DNA of 64,000 bases from Rossellomorea marisflavi (GCF_009806575.1 NZ_CP047095.1:1220001-1284000), one strand, 5' to 3'. Counted from the stretch's first letter, positions 1 to 8,729 are shown. Numbers and translations: made by a program. Notes: generated by a model not told the origin, from the letters alone.

Positions 1-174
1 GCAACAGAAGAAATGCTTGCCATCATGTCGGAGCTACCAGGGTGCGAGCGGATTGTCGTCGGGTACCATCCGGGTAACATGGGTGCCCATCGTCTATATG
101 AAAGCCTTGGCTTTCAAGATGAAGGGAATCGGTTCGGCAAGGAAATGGCTGTCATCTACCAGGTGACTTCATAA
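1..174 (+). CDS. GNAT-family N-acetyltransferase, C-terminal fragment (cut by window edge)
   Basis: The reading frame is open from base 1 and ends at TAA 172-174, giving 57 residues of a protein whose start lies outside the window. The visible part carries the end of a GNAT fold: the acetyl-CoA region motif NMGAHRLYESLGF followed by a final beta strand (MAVIYQV). This tail resembles the small-molecule and polyamine acetyltransferases of Bacillus (BltD/PaiA style), but the substrate cannot be named from a fragment. A strong terminator follows directly. The gene is partial only because of the window edge. Confidence 0.75.
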   Translation, partial: ATEEMLAIMSELPGCERIVVGYHPGNMGAHRLYESLGFQDEGNRFGKEMAVIYQVTS

Positions 175-217
175 AACAGAAAACGTCAGGGTCTTGATCC
201 TGGCGTTTTCTGTTTTA
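173..217 (+). terminator. Rho-independent terminator after the GNAT gene
   Basis: Long hairpin with arms AAAACAGAAAACGTCAGG and CCTGGCGTTTTCTGTTTT around an 8-base loop, with one G-T pair. The T-rich 3' arm serves as the T tract. It separates the acetyltransferase from the small membrane protein gene. Confidence 0.8.
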
Positions 218-237
218 TGAAGAAGGGAGGAAAGATA

Positions 238-420
238 ATGGAATTCATGAATTGGTTGTTTCTTGTTTTATTCTTCGGCTTGATTGTCCTTTTTTTCGTC
301 TCCTTCACGCTGTTCATCCGGCGCAGCGTCTATCGGTCGATGGCAAGGAATGAGCGGATTGATGAGGTGGAGGCGAAGCTTGATCGGATCCTGGCTCATC
401 TGGAAAAACCGAATAAGTAA
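238..420 (+). CDS. Small single-pass membrane protein (DUF4083-like)
   Basis: A 60-residue protein with one strongly hydrophobic N-terminal segment (about residues 4-28) followed by a charged, helical, coiled-coil-like tail (NERIDEVEAKLDRILAHLEK). This layout matches the small DUF4083-type membrane proteins of Bacillaceae, whose function is unknown; the family name is tentative. The start at 238 is preferred to the upstream ATG at 217 because GGGAGGA lies 7-8 bases before 238, while 217 overlaps the preceding terminator. It is monocistronic between two terminators. Confidence 0.65.
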   Translation: MEFMNWLFLVLFFGLIVLFFVSFTLFIRRSVYRSMARNERIDEVEAKLDRILAHLEKPNK

Positions 421-446
421 AAGCGGATCAGTGCTGACCCGCTTTT
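418..446. terminator. Bidirectional terminator
   Basis: Stem AAAGCGG-TCAG / CTGA-CCGCTTT followed by a T run on the + strand and preceded by an A run. It serves the small membrane protein (+) and overlaps the last codons of the convergent hydrolase (-). Confidence 0.7.
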
Positions 447-1021
447 TGCTTTATATGAAGATGATCGGATAAGAGGGAAAGGGCGACTTCATAGGACGGC
501 TTGTGGAATCGTTTTGAAAATGGATCGGCAAACCCATGGCTTCCAGCCACTGATAGGGCTGTTACATGTTCTATTTTTATGTGACGGATGAACTCTTCTA
601 CCGGAAATGATGGTTCACTTTCCCCATACAGAAGGAGGGTGGGGGACTGTGGACGAATCTCTCCATAATCCCTGATCCGAGAGCCGTAAAAGCAGACGGT
701 CCGTTTTACCTCAGGCATCGGACTGCACATCCAGGCAATCGTCGCACCGATGCTGAAGCCCACGACATACACGCGTTCAAAGGTGCGACTACACTCCTCG
801 ATGACTTCGCGCGCATGTTTCGAGGCAGACTGAAAGCCGATCTCATTCATAAACGATTCATAAGCCACTTCTTCCTCCTTATAGCTGAACACAGAAGGGA
901 TCAAGGAAGGGATGACAACCTCGAATCCTTGCTGTCGGAGCCATTTCTCATAGTGTTTCATGTGATCATTGAGGCCATAGATTTCATGGAGGAGAACTAC
1001 GACGGCTTTCCATTTTCTCAT
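428..1021 (-). CDS. Dienelactone-hydrolase-family alpha/beta hydrolase
   Basis: A 197-residue cytoplasmic alpha/beta hydrolase. Near the N-terminus it has the HEIYGL motif typical of dienelactone hydrolases (residues 12-17). A nucleophile elbow G-F-S-I-G puts Ser at about residue 90, where classical dienelactone hydrolases have Cys. A late His lies in GSHGFADP. The start is taken at ATG 1021 because ATG and the stop of the upstream sigma-factor gene overlap as ATGA, which implies translational coupling. A TTG at 1030 is the alternative. The coupling makes the hydrolase part of the ECF sigma operon. Substrate unknown. Confidence 0.75.
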   Translation of the reverse strand: MRKWKAVVVLLHEIYGLNDHMKHYEKWLRQQGFEVVIPSLIPSVFSYKEEEVAYESFMNEIGFQSASKHAREVIEECSRTFERVYVVGFSIGATIAWMCSPMPEVKRTVCFYGSRIRDYGEIRPQSPTLLLYGESEPSFPVEEFIRHIKIEHVTALSVAGSHGFADPFSKRFHKPSYEVALSLLSDHLHIKQKAGQH

Positions 1022-1947
1022 GATCGCCAATCCACAGGCGGCTTGTTCAACTGAACGGCTACCCCAAGTTCCTTTCCTGCAGCAAACATGAATTCTTTCC
1101 TGAAGAAATAACTTTCATGCACCACAATCTGATTGTTTTCCACTTCCTGCACCTGGATATCGTGCAGCTCTCCGTCGTCCGTGATGACCACGATGACGTT
1201 CCTTCCCCAAAGGGTGATACGTTTTGCGGTGTGTCCCGGCAACCCGAACCGCATGGATCCATTCTTCATTTCTGCTTTGGAGTATTCCTGGAACCCGAGG
1301 AACGCTTCATTGTGGGCGGTTGAACTGAAGAGGCTGAGGAGCTTATCGAGATTGCCGGTATTGAAGGCTTCAAGGTACATGTCAATGGTCTCATTCGTTT
1401 CGTTATCTTTGGTCTTCAAAGGCTTCACTTCCCCCGAGTGATTTTCCTTAAGGTTCTGCCGGGCGCGCTGAAGAGCCGCGTAGATACCTCCCCGCGTCGT
1501 GTGGACAATAGCTGCTGCTTCCTCTGCGCTGAAGCGGAAGACATCCACAAGGAGAAAGGCAGCCGCCTGCTTCGGGGTAAGGGATTCGTGGACTTTCAGG
1601 AGTGCTTCCTCCAAATCAAGGGTGTCCATGGGTGGTACACTGCTGATGTCACCTTCGGGGAGACGGCCCACCTCATGCTTTCGCTTCCTGCACAAATCAA
1701 ACCACGCATTCGTGGCCATCCTGAATAGATACGATTTCTGATCCGTCACATCACTCCAACGCTCCGGGAGCATCCCGAATGCTTTGAGCAGTGTTTCCTG
1801 ATACAGATCTTCACCGTCCCACGGGGATCCCGCGATATAGGTGCAATACGACCACAGGTCGCTTGAAAACGCCCCTACCATGGTGGAAAAAGCATCCCGT
1901 GCCATCCTTGTTTCTTCTATTATATTTTGCGCGATATCCTGCTTCAT
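1018..1947 (-). CDS. ECF-type RNA polymerase sigma factor with SnoaL-like C-terminal domain
   Basis: 309 residues. Region sigma-2 lies at about residues 20-90 (SPWDGEDLYQETLLKAF, then YLFRMATNAWFDLCRKRK). Region sigma-4 lies at about 110-165 (LTPKQAAAFLLVDVFRFS, then HTTRGGIYAALQRARQNLKE). A SnoaL/NTF2-like domain of about 110 residues follows. This order is known from ECF families in which the C-terminal domain modulates activity instead of a separate anti-sigma factor. A paralogue lies at 37265-38221. It is the first gene of a two-gene operon with the hydrolase. A possible -10 (TATAAT on the minus strand, complement of 2000-2005) lies upstream. Regulon unknown. Confidence 0.85.
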   Translation of the reverse strand: MKQDIAQNIIEETRMARDAFSTMVGAFSSDLWSYCTYIAGSPWDGEDLYQETLLKAFGMLPERWSDVTDQKSYLFRMATNAWFDLCRKRKHEVGRLPEGDISSVPPMDTLDLEEALLKVHESLTPKQAAAFLLVDVFRFSAEEAAAIVHTTRGGIYAALQRARQNLKENHSGEVKPLKTKDNETNETIDMYLEAFNTGNLDKLLSLFSSTAHNEAFLGFQEYSKAEMKNGSMRFGLPGHTAKRITLWGRNVIVVITDDGELHDIQVQEVENNQIVVHESYFFRKEFMFAAGKELGVAVQLNKPPVDWRS

Positions 1948-2174
1948 TCTTTCTCCTCCTCTTCATCTACTCATCTATATAACGAATCAACGCTCGGAGA
2001 TTATACGGGGTATATGAAAAATGTTGAACGTCTCTCTGCTCGACTTCAACGGTTTTCTCTAGTCAACATCATACCAGACAAAGGTCGGTATGTTGAATGT
2101 TTTTCCATATTCGCTTGAAGTTTCCATGTCGGAACAGGTAGGATGAAACTATCAAGATTAAAGGAGATAAACAA

Positions 2175-2870
2175 ATGGGGAATCAAAGGTTTTGGGAGCA
2201 AGATAAGTGGACGTGGAGCATCTTTTGGGGACTGATGCTTCTTGAGTTCATCGGGGTAGTCGTGATTGTGAAGATCTACATACAGCCTGTATATAAGGAG
2301 TGGCTCGGCTCATCCCTTTATGGAGGGATGCTGGTCGGTCCGACCATTGCCATCCTTTTACTGACAGCACTCTATCTTTGGGGGATTAAGGGGAAAGGGG
2401 GCTGGGGTGAAGCAGGCGTCAGGGCGTTTCAAAGAAGTGAGTGGAAGCGGATGGTCCTATGGGGAATCGTCCTTATGGTAGCGGGGACCATCCTTATTTT
2501 CCTCACTGCGCAGATTGGAAATGATGTGGATAACGCGAAGACCGATAGTCTGAAAGAATCCATGAGTGGGATCAACATAATCCTTGCCCTTCTATCAGCT
2601 GCGGTTCTATCACCCCTGTACGAAGAGATTTTTTATCGGGGCTTTGTGTATCGCTTCCTTCGGGTCAGGTTGGGAGTGGGAGTCGGCCTCGTGGCGAGCG
2701 CCCTTATTTTCACGGCGGCCCATTACCCGACGACCAATGCCATGCCCGTGAATTTTGTGGATGGACTGGTCTTTGCATGGCTTTATGAAAAAAGCGGCTC
2801 GATCTGGCCGAGCGTCATCGTTCATGGTCTATTGAATGCCATTTCCATCCTGGCGGTCGTCAGTTCATAA
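2175..2870 (+). CDS. CPBP-family intramembrane metalloprotease (Abi/CAAX-type)
   Basis: 231-residue polytopic membrane protein. It carries the glutamic-type protease motifs of the CPBP/Abi family: EEIFYR at residues 150-155, His183 in AHYPTTNAM, and His217 in HGLLNA near the C-terminus. Family members cleave prenylated or bacteriocin-related substrates or act in bacteriocin self-protection; the substrate here is unknown. AAAGGAGATAAACAA directly precedes ATG 2175. It is monocistronic and ends at a bidirectional terminator. It diverges from the ECF sigma gene, so the intergenic 1948-2174 probably holds promoters for both. Confidence 0.85.
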   Translation: MGNQRFWEQDKWTWSIFWGLMLLEFIGVVVIVKIYIQPVYKEWLGSSLYGGMLVGPTIAILLLTALYLWGIKGKGGWGEAGVRAFQRSEWKRMVLWGIVLMVAGTILIFLTAQIGNDVDNAKTDSLKESMSGINIILALLSAAVLSPLYEEIFYRGFVYRFLRVRLGVGVGLVASALIFTAAHYPTTNAMPVNFVDGLVFAWLYEKSGSIWPSVIVHGLLNAISILAVVSS

Positions 2871-2872
2871 CA

Positions 2873-2905
2873 AAAGGCACGGAGGTGATTCCTCCGTGCC
2901 TTTTC
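2873..2905. terminator. Bidirectional terminator between CPBP protease and MFS genes
   Basis: Perfect stem AAAAGGCACGGAGG / CCTCCGTGCCTTTT with a 5-base loop. T runs on both strands serve the convergent genes. Confidence 0.85.
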
Positions 2906-4100
2906 ACGCTGCGGCTCTATCGGTTTTATCATCTCCATAATGGGAGCGGATCAAGAAGAAGGACGCTGGTACGATGATGATGAGACCGATTGTAAGAAAG
3001 GCATTCCGTGTGGAAAGGGTGAAGAACATATTCGAACCGAACAGGATTCCTAATGGCATGGTGATACGCAGCATGAGGAGCCGGACGGCACTGAGTTGTG
3101 CCAGTCGTTCCCTCGGTGCGGCCTGTTGGAAAATCGCGGCGCTCCTTGCGTTGAAGAGAGGGAAAAGGAGTCCTCCCAACAGTTCGCATCCCCATGCCAC
3201 CGGAATCGAGGGTGCCATCCAGAGAAGGGCGAACGACAGGCCGCCACCTATGAATCCTGCATACATGATCCAGGAGTGCAGGGGTATCTTTTTCAACAGC
3301 CATGTGCCAAGAACATATCCGATGGGGAATGAGGCCGAGAAGAGGGCATATTCCCACGGGGATCCGCCCATTTCCCCGCGTATGAAAGGGACGGAAAGCA
3401 CCATGGCCGCTCCCACGGCAAACTGGACCAGGGATGACAGACCCGTCATCCGTACTAGGACGGGATAGCGGAAAAAGACGCGGTAGCCTTCCTTCAATTC
3501 ATGCCACCAGCTTCCTTTTGTCCATTCCGCGGCTTCTGTTTGAGGAAGCCGTGACAGAGACAGCGCACTGAATAGGAACAAACCTGAAGAGAGGGCATAG
3601 ATCAGCTGTGTCGGAACCACGATGAGAAGGAGGGCGGTCACCCCGGGAGCGAGAAAGCTCATGAGCCTCATGGTTCCATCGAGGATCCCGTTGACCTCCG
3701 TGAGTTCCTCCTCACGGCAGAGGTCAGGAAGGATGGAAAAGGACAGACTTGCATAGATCGGTTGCAGGAGCCCCAGACACAGCTGGAGCAGAATTAACCC
3801 GCCAAGGACAAGTGTGTCCATTCCGCTTACATACCCAATGAGGGGGAACAGATAAGCGGCCGATCGCAGCAGTTGGATCTTCTTCAATACTTTTTCCTTT
3901 GCCACATGATTGAGGAATGGCGCGCTCACCCCCTGCAAGACCAGTGACGGAAGGAAGTAGACGAGCCAAAGGAGGCCCATCCATTCCCGTGAACCCGTCA
4001 GCTCATACAGGATGAGCCCATTGATGATGCCGCCGGCGGCCCCGGCAAGTTCAGAGACGATCTCCCCGACCCAGAGGGCCTTGAATGCTTTATTCTTCAT
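2904..4100 (-). CDS. MFS transporter (drug-efflux-like)
   Basis: About 398 residues with the hydrophobic pattern of a 12-helix major facilitator superfamily exporter (first helix after MKNKAFKALWVGEIVSELAG). Start assigned at ATG 4100, inside the stop region of the upstream ArsR-like gene (11-base overlap), which suggests translational coupling; an upstream ATG at 4133 has no ribosome binding site. Coupling to its own ArsR-type regulator is a common arrangement for inducible efflux. The exported compound is unknown. The gene ends at the bidirectional terminator. Confidence 0.8.
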   Translation of the reverse strand: MKNKAFKALWVGEIVSELAGAAGGIINGLILYELTGSREWMGLLWLVYFLPSLVLQGVSAPFLNHVAKEKVLKKIQLLRSAAYLFPLIGYVSGMDTLVLGGLILLQLCLGLLQPIYASLSFSILPDLCREEELTEVNGILDGTMRLMSFLAPGVTALLLIVVPTQLIYALSSGLFLFSALSLSRLPQTEAAEWTKGSWWHELKEGYRVFFRYPVLVRMTGLSSLVQFAVGAAMVLSVPFIRGEMGGSPWEYALFSASFPIGYVLGTWLLKKIPLHSWIMYAGFIGGGLSFALLWMAPSIPVAWGCELLGGLLFPLFNARSAAIFQQAAPRERLAQLSAVRLLMLRITMPLGILFGSNMFFTLSTRNAFLTIGLIIIVPASFFLIRSHYGDDKTDRAAA

Positions 4101-5115
4101 GGGTTTTTCCCAAGAAGAAGGAGAGATCCTCATGGAGTTCAGTGATCCGCTGCGGATTCGCGGAATAGACGCCTTTGGCAGACGTCACGAGCTTGGAAGC
4201 TTTCAAGAGTGACAGCTGATGGTGAAGCGTCGTCTTAGACACATCGAGCTTTATGCTCAACTCCTGGAGGCTGAGTGGTCCATGCTGCAGAAGATGGAGG
4301 ACTTTGAGTCTCAGCTCGTCCCCCAATGCTTTATACCCGTTCACCATCGCCTTTCCCGGTACCCCTTGTTCCAACAGATACTCTTCCCTTAATGGATAGA
4401 AGAATAGTTTTGTATCAGGAGTCCTTTGCTCAAGGAGCCATGGACGATAGGAAATCTGAGGGATGAGCTTGATCTCCCAGATGGATGGTTCGGGTATGTA
4501 TGCCGTCCCTGCTATCCGCTGTACCGATTCCGTCACGGAAGCTACCTTGTCGATGACATGGATGGAGGCCTCCCGATCAAGCGCCGACTTCCACTTGGCC
4601 CATTCCGCTTTTTCCTCCATACCTTCCTGCCAACCACTCAGTACGGAATGGAAGAGGTCTTTCATTTGTGAAAACGAATGGGTGGCAAGGGAAGCAATAT
4701 ACCCGCCGAAGAATTCATGGGTCTTGAACTCATCTGCATAGCGGTGGAAGTCCCGATCGTGAGAAGTTTGAAGACGCAGTGGTTCTGAATACCGGTCCTT
4801 GTAGGGAAGGATGGTTGAGTAAAATGTCGATTCCTCCATCCGGGACAGTTCATCCGAAAAATCTTGAACCGTGGAGGCGGAGAACGTTGATTGCAGCATC
4901 ATAAGGGCAAACCACTGGTTGGTGTCCTCGATCATCTGAAGATCCTCCTTGAGTGTTTCAGACAGGGAGACCCGGGACCACTCTTCATCACAATCAAAGG
5001 TATGGCGGAGCTTCCGGTGTGTATAGGCGCTGATGCCTAGAATGATCTCCCATACGGGTGACCATTCGACGGAGACGGTGGGACTTTCTTGCATCTGGGA
5101 CAAATGGTAGTTCAT
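4090..5115 (-). CDS. ArsR-family transcriptional regulator with large N-terminal domain
   Basis: 341 residues. A winged helix-turn-helix occupies the C-terminal 85 residues (ALGDELRLKVLHLLQ, then DVSKTTLHHQLSLLKASKLV), typical of ArsR/SmtB folds. The N-terminal 250 residues are a separate, probably ligand-sensing, domain seen in long ArsR proteins next to MFS genes. Start chosen at ATG 5115 because AAAGGAGGAAT precedes it; the frame stays open upstream to 5229 without a usable start signal. An imperfect inverted repeat, AATTCTAAAATA-like arms at about 5138-5180, lies just upstream and could be its operator. Confidence 0.75.
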   Translation of the reverse strand: MNYHLSQMQESPTVSVEWSPVWEIILGISAYTHRKLRHTFDCDEEWSRVSLSETLKEDLQMIEDTNQWFALMMLQSTFSASTVQDFSDELSRMEESTFYSTILPYKDRYSEPLRLQTSHDRDFHRYADEFKTHEFFGGYIASLATHSFSQMKDLFHSVLSGWQEGMEEKAEWAKWKSALDREASIHVIDKVASVTESVQRIAGTAYIPEPSIWEIKLIPQISYRPWLLEQRTPDTKLFFYPLREEYLLEQGVPGKAMVNGYKALGDELRLKVLHLLQHGPLSLQELSIKLDVSKTTLHHQLSLLKASKLVTSAKGVYSANPQRITELHEDLSFFLGKTHEE

Positions 5116-5252
5116 GGATGATTCCTCCTTTTCTATTATTCTAAAATAATCGAAAATAAAATTCAATATATTTAGAAAATAATAGAGAAGCAAGTCCATT
5201 TTCGTGAGCACAATGATCAAAATGTGCAAAAAGGGTTTAAATCCAATTTATT

Positions 5253-5267
5253 ATGAAAACGGTTACA
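5253..5267 (+). promoter_or_regulatory. Candidate cre site (CcpA operator) upstream of tctCBA
   Basis: ATGAAAACGGTTACA matches every position of the Bacillus cre consensus WTGNAANCGNWNNCW. It lies 70 bases upstream of tctC. This predicts carbon catabolite repression by CcpA, as is known for citrate transport in B. subtilis. Not tested. Confidence 0.6.
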
Positions 5268-5336
5268 TTTAAAATGGAGTCCTTTATGATGAGGACAGAT
5301 TCACCTGATACTACACATGAATGAGGAGGGGTTTGA

Positions 5337-6332
5337 ATGAAGAAAGGGTTTACAATTACGGTATTATCTATGATTTTATTCATGGCGGGATGCTCCGGAC
5401 AATCATCCAGTCAAAAGTCCGACGGTCCGTGGAAGCCGACGAAGGCGATTGAAATTGTCGCACCGGCCGGAGCCGGCGGCGGATGGGACACCACAGCCCG
5501 GATGGCGGCAAAAGTATTTGAAGAAGATAAGCTGATCGACAAAGGTGTCGGGGTCGTCAATAAACCCGGCGGGGGAGGGGCAGTGGCCTGGTCTTCTGTG
5601 TTTGCCCAAAAGGACCCGCATCAAATGTTCGTTGCTTCTCCGCCGCTCCTGCTTGTTCCACTGAACGGCCAATCGAAGTATGGATATGAGGATTTCACCC
5701 CCCTTGCGAATATGATTGCCGACTACGGCGCGTTTGCCGTGAATGCCGATGCGAAATGGAATAATCTTAATGAACTATTCGAGGATATGAAGAAAGATCC
5801 TTCAAGCATCTCCATCGTCGGTACTTCGGCTCCGGGAAGCATGGACCACATTCAATTCGTCAAGGTGGCTAAGGCCGCAGGAGTGGATGTGAAAAAGATC
5901 AAGTACGTGTCCGACCAGGACGGGGGGGCTCTTACCCAGCTATTGAACGGCAGTGTGCAAGTGTTCTCCACTGGTGTAGGGGAAACGATCGAACAGGTGA
6001 AAGCAGGCAAGATCAAAGTGTTGGGCGTGACTTCTGAAGAGCGGATGACTGGAGAGGTATTGGAAGATATTCCGACCGTAAAAGAGCAGGGTATCGATGC
6101 CACCTTCATCAACTGGAGAGGATTCTTCGGACCGCCTGATATGAGTGATGCAGAGATTAAGTACTATGAAGATAAATTCAAGGCGCTGAACGATTCTGAA
6201 GGCTGGAAGGAAATCAGGGAAAACTTCGGTTGGAATGAAATGTTCATGACAAGCGACGAATACAACGATTTCCTGAAAGAACAGAATGACGAAATGAAAG
6301 CCCTCCTCGACGAAATCGGGTTGGGTCAATAA
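5337..6332 (+). CDS. tctC: TctC: tricarboxylate-binding lipoprotein of the TTT transport system
   Basis: 331 residues, exported and lipid-anchored: a short signal peptide ends in lipobox MAGC with Cys19. The mature part has the Bug/TctC solute-receptor fold (WKPTKAIEIVAPAGAGGGWD near the start, IVGTSAPGSMDHIQF in the middle). It captures tricarboxylates or related carboxylates outside the cell and hands them to TctA/TctB. GAGGAGGGG precedes the ATG. First gene of tctC-tctB-tctA; no tctDE two-component pair is adjacent, so control may rest on the candidate cre site and unlinked factors. Confidence 0.9.
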   Translation: MKKGFTITVLSMILFMAGCSGQSSSQKSDGPWKPTKAIEIVAPAGAGGGWDTTARMAAKVFEEDKLIDKGVGVVNKPGGGGAVAWSSVFAQKDPHQMFVASPPLLLVPLNGQSKYGYEDFTPLANMIADYGAFAVNADAKWNNLNELFEDMKKDPSSISIVGTSAPGSMDHIQFVKVAKAAGVDVKKIKYVSDQDGGALTQLLNGSVQVFSTGVGETIEQVKAGKIKVLGVTSEERMTGEVLEDIPTVKEQGIDATFINWRGFFGPPDMSDAEIKYYEDKFKALNDSEGWKEIRENFGWNEMFMTSDEYNDFLKEQNDEMKALLDEIGLGQ

Positions 6333-6397
6333 TCAAATCAAATACCGGCGCGGGGCGATGGGTTCCATCGTCCCTGCCTGATAGGCGGTGTGCAATC

Positions 6398-6844
6398 GTG
6401 ATCAATACGATGAATAAGAAAATGGGCATCATCCTTGCCGTTATCTCGGCCATTTACTTATATTTCAGCTTTACGCTACCAGAATACCCTTATGTTCCGG
6501 TGGATTCCGATGCTGTTCCAATCGTTCTCGGATTCATTCTATTATTCCTTTCTGTGCTGCTTTATTTCAGTAAATCGGAAGAATCTGAGGAAGAAAAGCT
6601 TCCAAAAGGAGAGGGCAAGGTCATCCTGGCGGTCCTGGGATTTGTCCTCATGTTCATTCTGCTATTGGAGCCCCTTGGCTTCGTCCTTACCACCTTTTTA
6701 TTCATCAGCATCAATTCAAGATTCCTGGGCTACAAAAAGTGGGTAAGCAATATCATTGTTTCACTCGCGTTGCCCCTCAGCATTTATTTTTTATTCGTCT
6801 CATTTTTAAAAATACAACTCCCTTCGGGGATCCTGCCATTCTAA
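6398..6844 (+). CDS. tctB: TctB: small membrane subunit of the tripartite tricarboxylate transporter
   Basis: 148 residues with four hydrophobic segments, the usual TctB size and layout. GTG at 6398 is taken as start because AGGCGGTG precedes it by 7 bases; an ATG 12 bases later lacks such a signal. It lies between the receptor and the large permease, the standard tctCBA order. The cytoplasmic loop is acidic (SEESEEEKLPKGEG). Confidence 0.85.
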   Translation: MINTMNKKMGIILAVISAIYLYFSFTLPEYPYVPVDSDAVPIVLGFILLFLSVLLYFSKSEESEEEKLPKGEGKVILAVLGFVLMFILLLEPLGFVLTTFLFISINSRFLGYKKWVSNIIVSLALPLSIYFLFVSFLKIQLPSGILPF

Positions 6845-6858
6845 AGGAGGGATGACAG

Positions 6859-8379
6859 TTGAGCATCTTTGAAGGTATCCTCACTGGATTTCAAGTCGCA
6901 CTCAGCTTAAAAGGTCTTTCATTCGTATTCATCGGTGTCGTCACAGGCACCATCATCGGGATGATCCCCGGTCTCGGCCCGATCACAGCGATTGCGGTCA
7001 TGATCCCCATCACGTATGGGATGGACCCGGCACTTGCCCTCCTCCTCATGGCAGGTGTCTATTACGGATCGGCCTACGGAGGAGCCGCTTCTTCCATCCT
7101 CCTCAATGCACCGGGAGAATCCATGGCGGTCCCGACTACATTTGACGGCTATCCACTTGCCAAACAAGGAAAGGCGGGCAAAGCCCTGGCCATCGCAGCC
7201 TTGGCTTCATTCACAGGCGGGACGATCAGTGTCATCCTGCTGACGCTTTTCGCTCCCTTCCTGGCAAAGGTGGCCATCTCCTTCGGTCCGGCGGAGTATT
7301 TCGCCCTCATGCTCATGGGACTGATGACCGTCGCGAGTTTTTCAAGTGGTTCAACCATCAAGGCGCTGATCTCTGCAACGGTTGGATTCATCATCGCCAC
7401 GATCGGGATCGATTCCCAGACAGGGACAGCCCGCTTTACATTCGGGAATATCAATCTCATGGAAGGAATCGATTTCCTTGTCATCGCATTGGGATTATTC
7501 GCCCTTGCGGAAGTCACATCCCTGATCCGTGAGCGGAAAGAACGGAGCATGTTCGACAGTGAGTTCGGAAGCATGAAATTATCGAAAGCCGAGGTCAAGG
7601 AGCTTTCCGTTCCGGTCACGAGGCAGTCCCTCTTGGGTTTCATCATCGGCGTGCTTCCCGGAGCTGGGGGAACCATCGCCTCGTTCCTTGGATATATCAC
7701 TGAGAAGAAGCTTTCAAAGAAACCGGAGGAATTCGGTAAGGGGTCCATTGTCGGTCTGGCAGCCCCTGAGTCAGCCAATAACAGTGCGTCAAGCGGCGCA
7801 TTCGTTCCACTGTTAAGTCTAGGGATACCTGGATCGGGTACTACGGCTGTCATGCTGGGTGCATTGATCGTCCTCGGTGTTCAGCCGGGTCCGCTCATGA
7901 TCAGCGATCATCCGGATATTTTCTGGGGGGTCATTGCCAGTATGTATATCGGGAATGTCATCCTGCTGATCCTGAACCTTCCTTTGATCCCATACATCTC
8001 AAAGCTTTTGAAGGTTCCGAAGCCGATGTTGATCTCTCTTGTCATCATGTTTTGTATCATCGGGGTGTACGGGATCAGCTTCAGGACATTCGATTTATTC
8101 CTCCTCGTCATCTTCGGGATCATCGGATATTTCATGGCACGCATGAACTTCCCAGCAGCACCCATGCTCCTAGCCTTCATTCTCGGAGGGATGATGGAAC
8201 GTTCCCTCAGACAGGCCCTTACGATATCCGACGGAAGCCTGCTGATTTTCGTGCAAAAGCCCATTTCGGCTACGCTGCTCGCGATCGCATTCCTTTCCTT
8301 CATCGTTCCGTTACTGAAAACATGGAGGAAGAGAAAGTCTGATGGAGATGCAGAAGAAACGGATAGTCAGGCATCATAA
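6859..8379 (+). CDS. tctA: TctA: large permease subunit of the tripartite tricarboxylate transporter
   Basis: 506 residues with about 11-12 transmembrane helices. It carries two family glycine motifs, GMIPGLGPITAIAVM near the N-terminus and the repeat GVLPGAGGTIASFLGY in the second half, plus the TctA segment YGGAASSILLNAPGE. The start is TTG 6859 behind AAAGGAGGGATG. Together with TctC and TctB it imports citrate-like acids driven by ion gradients. Operon end: a terminator follows immediately. Confidence 0.92.
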   Translation: MSIFEGILTGFQVALSLKGLSFVFIGVVTGTIIGMIPGLGPITAIAVMIPITYGMDPALALLLMAGVYYGSAYGGAASSILLNAPGESMAVPTTFDGYPLAKQGKAGKALAIAALASFTGGTISVILLTLFAPFLAKVAISFGPAEYFALMLMGLMTVASFSSGSTIKALISATVGFIIATIGIDSQTGTARFTFGNINLMEGIDFLVIALGLFALAEVTSLIRERKERSMFDSEFGSMKLSKAEVKELSVPVTRQSLLGFIIGVLPGAGGTIASFLGYITEKKLSKKPEEFGKGSIVGLAAPESANNSASSGAFVPLLSLGIPGSGTTAVMLGALIVLGVQPGPLMISDHPDIFWGVIASMYIGNVILLILNLPLIPYISKLLKVPKPMLISLVIMFCIIGVYGISFRTFDLFLLVIFGIIGYFMARMNFPAAPMLLAFILGGMMERSLRQALTISDGSLLIFVQKPISATLLAIAFLSFIVPLLKTWRKRKSDGDAEETDSQAS

Positions 8380-8415
8380 GAGTGGGACCCTCTGGGGATC
8401 CCGCTCTTCTTTTTC
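8379..8415 (+). terminator. Terminator of tctCBA
   Basis: Stem AAGAGTGGGACC / GATCCCGCTCTT with two wobble pairs, loop CTCTGGG, then a T-rich run. Confidence 0.8.
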
Positions 8416-8525
8416 TTTCTCCTATGGTAAGCTTGGGATATGGAAGGTGCGGATTTTGTCTGGGAAGGGAGGGGAATCCCCTGGGGAATTATTCGGAAGA
8501 AAAGGCATGGAAGAGAGCGCAAAAG

Positions 8526-8729
8526 ATGGGGAAGGTGAAATACTTAATCGTCATTGGCATCTTGACGGGGGGAGGGGCGTTTTTCGGTTTATCCGTATTG
8601 CTCGCTTATACTCGTGGTGCTGATATGGATCTATTCCAGACGTTCCTTTCCGCCCTCTCGTTCGGTGTGGTGTACGGTTATCTGTCCTGGAAGTTCACGA
8701 AAAGAAGGTATGAAAAGAAAAGGGGATAG
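8526..8729 (+). CDS. Small two-helix membrane protein, unknown function
   Basis: 67 residues from ATG 8526, with two hydrophobic segments (KYLIVIGILTGGGAFFG and a second around ALSFGVVYGYLSW) and a basic tail RRYEKKRG that probably faces the cytoplasm. The frame is open further upstream, but that part reads like noncoding DNA. The ribosome binding site is weak (GGAAGAGAG). No family recognised. It sits alone between the tct terminator and the convergent CDF gene. Confidence 0.45.
   Translation: MGKVKYLIVIGILTGGGAFFGLSVLLAYTRGADMDLFQTFLSALSFGVVYGYLSWKFTKRRYEKKRG

Noticed and set aside
7149..7853. 234-codon open frame antisense to tctA
   Set aside because: Shadow of the GC-biased tctA codons; no start signal and no family match.
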